This document shows positions 39,961 through 49,966 of a DNA stretch of 49,966 nucleotides, in pieces. Within the stretch, counting starts at the first letter, position 1, and every line of letters starts with the position of its first letter. Below the pieces are notes generated by a model. The model saw only the letters and a list, made by a program, of their open reading frames with translations, was not told where the DNA came from and made no database searches. The DNA is taken from assembly GCA_002633005.1 (NCBI GenBank), contig NMRA01000633.1:37398-87363 (forward strand), read 5' to 3'. The DNA is from Phoronis australis. Taxonomy: Eukaryota; Phoronida; Phoronidae. The position numbers and the translations under genes are program-made.

Positions 39961-42239
39961 TGGCGTTTTAGAAGCATTGTTATTTTTGTCACTCCAGTGA
40001 CTAAGCAACCCAATTAGTGGGGTTGTATGCACTATTTTAAAGGTGTCACTTTAAAAATATTTTGTACACACACAGAAGTCATAGCAACTGCATGACTATA
40101 GTTAAAGTGCGTAACATGGATGATAGATGTCTGCTAGAGTTTTACAAAACATGTATTTATAAAATGAAAGTAATTGCTCAATTTCCAATATATGTTGTAA
40201 TGCTGTACATTTGCTTAGTGTGTAGACTTAGTTCTTATTATATTTTTAAAAGCTTTTACATGTGCAGTAGAGCTTCTTTTTATCCATACAGTGTGCAAAT
40301 ATTTATTGCTAGCAACATTCCATTGACCTCTCTTATTTTTGCTGAAATGTTTACATTGATTGATACAACGACCATCAGCCAGTGATTTAAGAAAAGACAA
40401 ATTGCAATAATTGTCTACTTTAGTTGCATGTAGTTGGGAGTGAGGAGAGGTTTGCATACTTGTGACACTATGTAAAAAGTGTTTAGTTTTGGTGATAATT
40501 GCATAAAATTTTGAGTATGGAACTGGTCACATGTTGAGAGAGCCAAATGTTTTGCATCTCTTTCAGTGCTCGATACCTTACTATGTAAACAGACTGATGA
40601 GCAGTTTTATTTTGTAGCTTATTCATGGATTGCAGGCTTGTATCATTAATCACTTTTGTTGTAGAAATAGTTTACAATTTATTCTGCTTCTCTGGCTGGG
40701 AACATGACTAAAGTTGTCGTGTTGATGTTAAGTAAGATGAAACTGGTAGTGTTTAACTGATCACTTTATTATTGTGTGAAGCAGGTTTTTGTCATTTCCG
40801 TCCAGTGCTAGTTCCTGAGCACACCATGTCCCTCCAATCAGCTGTGCAGTTATTAGTCAGGTGACCTAGCAGAGTTGAGAGGCCATCTTTTGTATCCAGA
40901 ATGGACGTAATTATATTGTGCGTTATTCAGAATACATACTGTTATTATATTGTGTTATCCAGAATACTGTTATTATATATTGTACAATTTGTGCGAGTGT
41001 GCCGATTTTAAGTTGCATTTTAAAGAGGGACACGGGCAGTTTTAAGCAGTTCATGTGAAGTGGAACGAGTACAGTTTTGTACTTAGCACATTGCTTTAAG
41101 CGAAACTTCTCCTGCACGTTAAGTGTAGACACTTGTATGGTATGGGTTTTTCATTTCTGTTCGCTGTGTTTGAATGTTCACTTCTAAGTCCAGACTGTTG
41201 ATATTTAGTTGGTATGTTTAACATATCTTGCTAGTGACCAAGACAGTGCGTACTCCAGTCTCTGTCCTCAGCTTACCACTGAATCACATTAAAATAATGA
41301 AAACAGAGCTCACAATTTTACCGACATTCTTTGTGCTAAGTTCTGCCAAAAGATAGATTATACTGAACTTTGAAATCAGTTTTTAGAGGTTCACAGCGAT
41401 GTTGTTTATAATTGTGAAGTAACATCGACTGGTCAATGATACAGTGCTCTCAATGATTTCACTTCATTCCACTATTGTGATTGCAAGGTCACCCGTCTCA
41501 AAATAAGAGTTTTTAAAATTTATTGAAAGGTGTAGTTCTTCACATATGCAGTTAGTGAACAGTTGTTCTGTACAGTTAACTTATCACAACAAACCTCCCA
41601 GTATTTGTCAGTGCAATAAGCATGCGCACAGCCAGCCTAAATAATGAAGGGGCTCAAATTTTTGAGAATGTGGGCATTTTACTACAATTCACAGGGTACG
41701 TTCAGGGCTACCAATTGTGTACTCGCCAAATTTTGGTAGTTCTTGCCTTTGTAGTGGACTTATGTCTCATTTTCTACTTTTTTCGGACTTTTTGTTTCTC
41801 TGGGGCGGACCTTTTTGCCCACTTTGCCAAATTGGGGGTCTCGTTAGAGCCCCCCCCCCTGTGGGTTTGCACATGATAAGATTGCTGTTAACATAAAAAT
41901 TATTGGCTTGAGACGTAAGTGTAAGCAAACATAGACCATCAGTTTGGAGTCTCGACCAGATTCTGTATCAACACTGTTGGTTCAATGCGTTTCAAATGTT
42001 CAGGGCTTGGAATTTTCCTCTTTTAAGAGGATTTCCTATTTTCTGGTTACAATTTCCTTTTACTTGATTTCCAGTTTCTACTTTTCTATCACTATTTCGA
42101 CTTAATTCATGCAAAAACTGATTTCAGTCGAATTTTACAACACAAAAAATATTTCTATTGCACAAGCCTATTTATTTCTGGAAAGATACCTCACCTAGAA
42201 AATTTTCCTTTTTTGCCATTGGTCATTCCAAGCCCTGGT
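39960..42239. other. Intergenic DNA, nothing recognised
   Basis: T-rich DNA without arrays or supportable exons. The open frames present are short and unlike known proteins. Confidence 0.4.
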
Positions 42240-43588
42240 TCATGTGTCGACCACTTTTAATAACCAACTCACATGGTGATTAGACATCACATTTATTTGA
42301 CTACTAAGTCATGCACTGAACAGAAGATGAATACTCTCAAGCTAAAACTGAACAAAATAATTCTCTCAAGTGCTCGTTTCTCAAAAACAGGTGTTCTGTT
42401 TAATAAACCAATTCCCCTACATAAAACAGTCCCACAAGTCATATAATCAATGATCTCTAAACTATCGTAAAGAATTCAGATCCAGTATCAGACAAGCGTG
42501 TATCGCATATCTTTATACAGGAGTCTTGCAAACGCACATAAATACAATGAAACATGCAATGCATATCCATATATATATATTCAGTGTTGTATCTCCATTT
42601 CACTGGATCTTCATCATCTCTCTCACTCTCAATTATTCAACAAAGCAAAAGCTCGACACATAATGCTTAACAGGACAGTTATAACTAAACACGGCTCCAC
42701 TGTTATCTCTTCACCTTCACAGCAAATGTAATAACAACACTGAAGCATTCATACAGAAATCAATTGAATTTATGACTTGCAGGGGAACCTAAAGTTTACA
42801 CTGTACAATAAAATGAGGGTCAGACAGACGACAACAGGGGGGGCTTCAACATGATCCCTTAATGCTATGTACTCGTTATTGGAATAACGCATTACCGAGT
42901 ACTCAACAATGACTTGTAATATCTTGTAATACAACAACATCCAATACCACTACGCACTTGTTACTAGAACAACTCTTATCTTAAGTTACCTGTTATGTTT
43001 ACCGGTTCACCATCAGTAAACAGTGTTAATGTTATGTTATGCAACTGTTAATAGAATAACGTTGGCTCTCTGTAAATCTTCCTTATTACTGTAATAACAC
43101 ATTCTTAACAACACTAAAGAGGCTTACTGGAATAAAAATCAAATACATTACACGACTACAGAGTAACGCAGCTGGATATTATTTTATTCATATGGGGTGT
43201 GAAAAAATAGACTTTGAACAGTTCAATATTTCAACACATTATTTTAACTGGTTAATATTTTGGTTAAATAGTTTAACTAATTATACAAAAACAAACATTC
43301 TGTGATATCTGCGGAACATAGTTATACGTAAACAAAACATTTGCCATGGAATAGTATCCATTGTTCTTATCACAGTAGATGCAAATGAACTTTCCAATAG
43401 CTGTAACATCATAACAGCTTAATTTATACTCGTAACTTCCAAGTCATTCTTCTCCAATCACTGAGCACAAACTTGTATAACACGTTCTAATTACTCACCA
43501 TTGTGCAATATCCATCCACGTGTTTACGTGCCCATCAACACGAACCTCATAAGTTTTAACTATTTGCACAACTTTATAAATGGCCAGA

Positions 43589-43748
43589 GTGAGAACTAGT
43601 ACATGGTTCATACAGCAGCAGTGAGAACTAGTACATGGTTCATACAGCAGCAGTGAGAACTAGTACATGGTTCATACAGCAGCAGTGAGAACTAGTACAT
43701 GGTTCATACAGCAGCAGTGAGAACTAGTACATGGTTCATACAGCAGCA
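43589..43748. repeat. 32-bp minisatellite
   Basis: Five identical copies of GTGAGAACTAGTACATGGTT + CATACAGCAGCA. Confidence 0.95.
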
Positions 43749-45157
43749 GTGTCACCAATTACATACTACACAAAATTATACATACACAAGAAAGTACCGC
43801 CAGTACGCAGGAAGTGAATATAGCCAACAAATCTAATCCTTTTGTTAACACTGAATGAACAAAAGACACTATAGGAGAGGTTAATATCAGGTGATATGTA
43901 CCTAGGGCAACACGGCTCTCTACATGATCAGATAAGACCAAGGGGTTGGTGTATATGTCAGTGTTTTATCACCATGACCACTGATGCTGCTTTGCTGCTT
44001 GTTATCACCTCTCACAATAAACCCTGGCCATCAAGAGAGCATACAATGTTCCTACATCAACATAGGCAACATTACAGTACAAGCCAAACGTATTGAGATA
44101 AAATGTCAAACACTGCCAGTCATGACAGCTGGGCAGGGCCTGAATTCATCATCAAAGTAGTCTTCACTCATAATCAAGGGCAACATGAACACTAGTAAAG
44201 AGACTAAGGTATTCTCCAATTGAAACTTTGACGCCCTCGTAATTATCAACCGTCACTATTACAAATTATTAGATGCCGTGATGGGAAAACACCACTCTGT
44301 CTAATTACTTTCAACATGTACAGTAACTTCTTCTAACCCATGTACTGAGCCCGTCTGCTCACTTGACTGGTCAGAAAATGAATAGTACCGCCTGCTATCC
44401 AGGTGGTATGAATAAAAAGTGATATTCTATGGGCGGGTTGGTCAATATTACACTATATTGGAAGTTATTGTAGTGCAAAGGACACAAGTATCACTGGTTG
44501 TGTAGTAACTAACAATACAGGTTCAGTATCATACCCTCAAGCTCAGCCATGCACCTATAACATCAGGTAATGCTTTAGAATGAGCTCAACTCAAAAGGCT
44601 CAGAGAAGAGGACCACAGGCTCATCACTATTCAACACTCACTGAACATAAGGGGGCAGCACTGGTTCTGCCAGGCAACACTTCTCATGTAATGCAAACTC
44701 GTGGCTCATAAGTCTACAACTGAACTCATTCATGATCACTCAGAATTGTGAAATTTTAACTGAATTACACAAGTAGTGCCAACGAGGTTACCAAGGCAAC
44801 AAACTCTGCAACCCAGTTCACGTTCATACATTCTGTAACCATGTATAGATATTATAGTATAACTCTATTTACATATTACCATAGCAACAAACAACAGGAT
44901 GGTAACCAGCCATCATTAAAAACGTGCCCACCATGTTGTCGCCCCTCCACCTAATGATAATAATAATTACACAATAAAACATTGGTCGCCTACATGGTGT
45001 TGTAGCCATGCTCACACAAACAAGGAGCGTAGAAAATCAAAAACCTTTGTTAAATCAACAAAAACAATCACCTAGTTATAACATACACTGTTTTAAACTA
45101 ATCAGTCTTTTACAATCAGTAATGAAGTGCATAGAATGGCAAACTTGATGTTCAGAT

Positions 45158-45262
45158 GTTGAACACCAATAGCAAAACATGGTTCCTACATTGTTGAACA
45201 CCAATAGCAAAACATGGTGCCTACATTGTTGAATACCAATAGCAAAACATGGTGCCTACATT
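45158..45262. repeat. 35-bp repeat, three copies
   Basis: GTTGAACACCAATAGCAAAA starts at 45158, 45193 and 45228. Confidence 0.9.
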
Positions 45263-45399
45263 TTCAAAGAACATTATCTTGAGGTTTCTGACAATAGCAG
45301 GAACAGCTTAGCATTAGACATGCCAATTTACACAAAGTGATGTATTGTAGACAACTACTAATAACACTGCACTAATAGCAAAGCTAGAGCTAGCCACAA

Positions 45400-45452
45400 C
45401 AACGTGGCCACAATAACGTGGCCACAATAACGTGACCACAATAACGTGGCCA
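45400..45452. repeat. Short repeat of ACAATAACGTGGCC
   Basis: Four copies about 15 bases apart. Confidence 0.8.
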
Positions 45453-45880
45453 CAAATCGTCCCATTTCAACCCGCAAGCGGACACCAAACCCAAATGGCC
45501 TGAATGTTTCTCTGATTAAATAAATGTTTTGAGAAGCGTTTTAAATTCTCACCAAACTCCAAAAATAAACTGGATCATGCATTTCATACTGATAATTAAA
45601 TTAAATGCCAAAAGTTGTCACTCATGAAGCCAAATACAACAATCCTTGCAAAAATGTTCCTAACTTTACATAGAATTATTGTTCATACAGCAATTCTTGC
45701 AAAACTGTTCTTACCATGGTAAAGAATGTACCATAATTATGCTATCATACAGCAGATGGAAGTGTTTAATGTCAAAAACGTGTAACACACTAACAAAAAA
45801 GATGGTTCACTTACAAGAAGGGTTATAGAAAATAGTGTGAACAGATTTAACAATAAAATCTTGCTAACTACAACTCTAGA

Positions 45881-45985
45881 GCTAGGTACAGTTTAATGCT
45901 ACACACAACTGTAGTGCTAGGTACAGTTTAATGCTACACACAACTGTAGTGCTAGGTACAGTTTAATGCTACACACAACTGTAGT
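45881..45985. repeat. 35-bp repeat, three copies
   Basis: GCTAGGTACAGTTTAATGCT starts at 45881, 45916 and 45951. Confidence 0.9.
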
Positions 45986-46959
45986 GAATTCCCATAAACA
46001 CATTATTGCACATGCTGACTAATCAAATGAGGTACGAAGTCTTATCCAGAAATGAAATACTAAGCAACAAAAACAAGAAAAACAAGTACAAAATGAACTA
46101 GAGAGTAGGGAGAAGACTTATGATAACTTTACAAGGAACATATGTTTATGGTAAGTCTACAAGGTACATGAAATGTCTATGGTAAACTGAACGCTAATTG
46201 AGGTATATCGTATTCACAAATTTGCTTTCAACAATTACACATACAGTGATTTCAAATATTTCCTCAACAAAAAATGTTTGAATCTTGATCATGTTAGAAT
46301 AACTTGCAAAAACAAGTATTTACACAAAACGCAGATAATTTACTTGGATAGTAACTCCATCAAAAGAAGTTGTTAACTATTAAGAATCTGAAAATAACGA
46401 AAAACAATACACGTATCTTCACCCTAAATAAAAATGTCCAACTATCAAAAACTGTAAGAAACTTGCATTGATGGAAACACGGATGAAAACCAGTGAGACC
46501 ACATGCCAACCTGTTTCTCAATTCTTATGTAAAATAGAATGGGACAGTGCAGTGTGTCGTATTATTGGAAACTGATTGACAAGAAACATTGCAGACCCTA
46601 ACTCAACACTCCAGTTATGAGGAGTTCAAAGTTGACGTGATAAAAATGACAACTAACAGCAACACGACGAGAATCGAAAGACTCGGCAACAAACAGGTTC
46701 TCATCACAAATAAATCAAGAAATTAAAATACCTACAGTAGCATTCAATAACAACACTAACTAAATTTACAATTGATCATCCCCTCACATCCACCAACAAA
46801 ATTGGAGTGAGGTCACATGATTTCTTCATCATCCAATCAGAAGTGGCGTTACAACCATGCCGAGTTAGCATGTTCACCTGTATGACGAGACATGATAAAA
46901 CAAAATGTCCACCATTACCAAAGGTCGAGCACATGCCAAGAAGGACACGCCATCTATGT

Positions 46960-47049
46960 TTACTTGGCCATGGTCTGTGTAAAGGATTGATAATGATGTG
47001 ATTCATCCAGGCCGCCATTACCAGAAGGATCTTGAGGAGATGAAGACAC
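46960..47049 (-). CDS. Possible terminal coding exon of a convergent minus-strand gene
   Basis: On the minus strand a strong acceptor TTTGTCTTCTTATTCAG precedes 47049, and one frame reads VSSSPQDPSGNGGLDESHHY then QSFTQTMAK and a stop. The composition is hydrophilic and protein-like. A second frame is also open here (to 46776), so the choice is uncertain. I do not recognise the protein. Confidence 0.35.
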   Translation of the reverse strand: MSSSPQDPSGNGGLDESHHYQSFTQTMAK

Positions 47050-47305
47050 CTGAATAAGAAGACAAATTAACATTGATCTTAACATGAACACCACACTAAA
47101 ATTACCAATGTTAGCAGACAACAAGACTTCATTGAAAATTACACGGTTCATTTAGACTCTGAATGCTAATCTAAACCAATATATTGCATTAAACGATATA
47201 CATAAAGCTCAACGAATCAGCTCCTAACTCCCAATCAAAGCAGAGCCTGAGCTGGATTCAACACAATTTTAACATATTAAATGGAGTTTGTATTACACAA
47301 TATGT

Positions 47306-49520
47306 TGAACAAGAGCAACCAAAGCGTTGAAATGGGCCCATGAATGCACCACAAACAGAGTGCTTCTACGATTGTTTATTTGTTTCATAAAAATAGCCAC
47401 AAGAGGGCAAAAAAAACATCCAATCCATCTGAAAACGGGTACATGCCCTCGCTTCTTTAATAGAAAGCTATTCAGCAAATTTCATAAAAATCTGTAGAGA
47501 AACTTCAGAGAAACAAAGGAAAACAAAAAATAATGAAATTGCCACTTTGGGACACAGCCTTCATTGGATCCACCTGAAAGACGTCGTCATCTGTTGTTGG
47601 CTTCATATAAATACAATTACTAAATTCAATAAAGATCCTGCAGTGAGTTTAGGAGATGCAGCTATGGGCACAAAACAAAACAAAACTACCACTAGGAGGC
47701 GCTACAGTAGACGAATGCGTTATTGTCAATCGTCCTCTTCACACTGAGAACATATACCATATACAAATTTTCAAAGTCATACTCAGAATGGCTTGGTTGA
47801 TCGAGGGGTGGACGCCAAAAAACAAGACTCGAAACATGAATAATGGCCACTAGGTGGTGCAAAAGTTCCTCGATTCCATCCCACAGCGGAAGGCTAGCAT
47901 CATCTCACCAATAAATGCCTATATTCTAAACTTTCTGATAATCCAATGAGGACCTTTGAAGATACAGAGGTAAGCCTACAAAATGAAAATTGTCACTACG
48001 GGGCACACTGGATGTCAGATCCGTCCGAAAGTTGTCGTCATCTGTTGTTAACATCATATAAATACCCTTGCTAAATTTAGCAAAGATGCTACAAATCGTT
48101 TAGGAAATACAGCCATGAGCGCAAAAAAAAACTGCAACTAGGAGGCGCCACAGAAATCAAAGTCATTGGTAAATCATCGTCAGCTTCATAGTAACAACAT
48201 ACATGCCAATTTTCATAATCATCCTTTGTGCGGTTCGGCTGATAGAGGGGTGGACACCAAAAAACAGACTAAAAACAGTAAAAATGGCCGCTAGGTTGCG
48301 CAAACTACGCCACATCCATCCGACAATGGGAAGGTAGCTTCATCTCACTAATAGGTGCCTATACTTCAAATTTTATGAAAATACCTAGAGGACCTTTAAA
48401 GATACAGAGGTAAATGTAAAAAACATAAATTGTCACTAGGGGGCACACCGGTAGTCAGATCTGTCCGAAGGTTGTTGTCATCCCTTGTCAACATCATATA
48501 AATATGCTTGCAGAATTTAGTAAAGATCCTGCCAACGGTTTAGGAGGTACAGCCATGGGCGCAAAAAGAGACAAAACTGCCACTAGGAGGCGCCACAGTA
48601 GTTGAAATCGTCAGAAAATCATTGTCAGCCATCCTCTTCATAACAAGAGCATACATGCCAATTTCCACAATCATTCTTAGCGCGGTTTGGTTGATAAAGC
48701 GGTGGATGCCAAAAAAGACTCAAAAAAAAAATGGCCACTAGGTGGCGAAAACTACGTCGAATCCATCCGAAAATGGGAGTATAGCGTCATCTCAATAATA
48801 GGTGCCTATATTCCAAATTTTATGAAAATACTTTGAGGACCATTGAAGATACAGAGGAAAACATAAAAAAACTAAATTGCCACTAGGGGCCACACCAGTA
48901 GCCAGATCCAAAGGAAAGTCGTCGTCATCCATTGTCAACATCGTATAAATACACTCGCAGAATCTAGTAAAGTTCCTACCAACGGTTTAGGAGATACAGC
49001 CATGGGCGCAAAAAGAGACAAAACTGCCACTAGGAGGCACCACAGCAGTCCGAATCGTCGGAAAATCATCGTCAACCATATTCTTTACAATAAAAACATA
49101 CATGCCAATTTCCACGATCATCTTTAGAGCAGTTTGGTTGATAGAGGGGTGAACGCCAAAAAACAGACTCGAAAACAGCAAAAATGGCCACTAGGTGGCC
49201 CAATCTATGTCGAATCCATCCGAAAACGAGAGTATAGCGTCACCTCACCAATAGATGCCTATATGCCAAATTTTATGAAAATACCTTTGAAGATGTAGAG
49301 GTAAGCATAAAAAACTAAAATTGCCACTAGGGGGCACACCGGTAGTCGGATCCGTCTGAAAGTTCGCTCATGCCGTCCCATCCATGATAGGAAAGTATGT
49401 GCAAAATTTCATGAACGTACATCAAAGCGTTTTGGAGATAGAGCAGCGGACATCGGACGGACGCCGGACAGACGAAGAAGACGGCATAATGCGTCCACAT
49501 ATAAATATGTGGGCGCGCAT
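47306..49520 (-). repeat. CTCF-motif-bearing interspersed element, inverted copy
   Basis: Reverse-complement copy of the 35446 element: it begins AACAAGAGCAACC at 47307 and ends in the palindrome CACATATAAATATGTGGG near 49500. It has twelve (A/G)CTAGG-type motifs about 145-160 bases apart, all in one orientation. An internal unit of about 450 bases repeats about four times. Confidence 0.88.
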
Positions 49521-49678
49521 AAAAATTAAAACACCATGAAACAGGAGTCCTATCGCCGGTGTGGTTTAGAAAGCGGCTATTTTGTTACCCTTGCTCAAAG
49601 CCAATTCGAAATCTGACCTCATGGCAGCATTTCACAGACGTAAGAAACTCGTCATAATACAAGATCACTCAAGTCCTG

Positions 49679-49966
49679 ACAAGATATGGCCATGCATTAG
49701 GAGCCAAGATATGGCTATAATGCATTAGGAGCCAAGATATGGCCATAATGCATTAGGAGCCAAGATATGGCCATAATGCATTAGGAGCCAAGATATGGCT
49801 ATAATGCATTAGGAGCCAAGATATGGCCATAATGCATTAGGAGCCAAGATATGGCCATAATGCATTAGGAGCCAAGATATGGCCATAATGCATTAGGAGC
49901 CAAGATATGGCCATAATGCATTAGGAGCCAAGATATGGCCATAATGCATTAGGAGCCAAGATATGG
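49679..49966. repeat. 28-bp minisatellite running off the window
   Basis: About ten copies of GCCAAGATATGGCCATAATG + CATTAGGA; the array continues past the end. Confidence 0.95.

Larger units (their letters stand above)
42240..46959 (-). other. Probable long 3' UTR or intergenic DNA of the minus-strand gene
   Basis: No coding exon recognised. The plus strand is A-rich here, the opposite of the T-rich NEK10 side. On the minus strand AATAAA (42297-42292) followed by a GT-rich stretch would suit a poly(A) site. It contains short arrays at 43589-43748, 45158-45262, 45400-45452 and 45881-45985. Confidence 0.35.

Noticed and set aside
46776-47018. 80-codon minus-strand frame over the terminal exon
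   Set aside because: It overlaps the more protein-like frame that follows the 47049 acceptor; neither is proven, and this one shows no familiar motif.

Overview
The window is animal (bilaterian) nuclear DNA. It holds one multi-exon protein kinase gene with GT-AG introns, many short tandem arrays inside those introns, and scaffold gaps (single N at 8884 and 28269; N runs at 11513-11812 and 30483-31099). The gene is recognisably NEK10, the NIMA-related kinase with armadillo repeats. Unusually many minisatellites, several running across exon-intron junctions, fit a cephalochordate (amphioxus, Branchiostoma) best. That organism call is inference.

Layout. 1-3555: upstream DNA with a 44-bp array and a small palindromic element. 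3645-38759 (+): NEK10, 25 coding exons resolved with consistent splice phases, plus one exon (exon 6) that appears only as a 71-bp tandem array at 8885-9260. N-terminal exons (3645-7315) match the NEK10 N-terminus, exons 4-13 encode the armadillo-like region, exons 14-19 the kinase domain with all catalytic motifs intact, and exons 20-26 a Ser-rich linker and the conserved NEK10 C-terminus. With a 71-nt exon 6 the protein would be 1194 residues, close to vertebrate NEK10. Residue numbers below assume this.

The introns carry an interspersed element with regular CTCF-like motifs (copies in intron 1, intron 2 and intron 24, and an inverted copy at 47.3-49.5 kb), a foldback insertion with a 14-bp target duplication, a TIR element that splits a 27-bp array, a second TIR element, two tRNA-like SINE heads, and a decayed minus-strand THAP-domain gene in the 24.0-26.9 kb intron. 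After the NEK10 stop, 38760 to about 42 kb looks like 3' UTR and intergenic DNA. Around 42.2 kb strand composition flips from T-rich to A-rich, and a probable terminal exon of a convergent minus-strand gene lies at 46960-47049.

Most notable observation: six NEK10 splice junctions (exon 2 donor, exon 3 acceptor, exon 6, exon 8 donor, exon 17 acceptor, exon 20 acceptor) lie inside tandem duplications, so the true splice site is surrounded by copies of itself. The second is the repeat family that carries ordered CTCF-like motifs.
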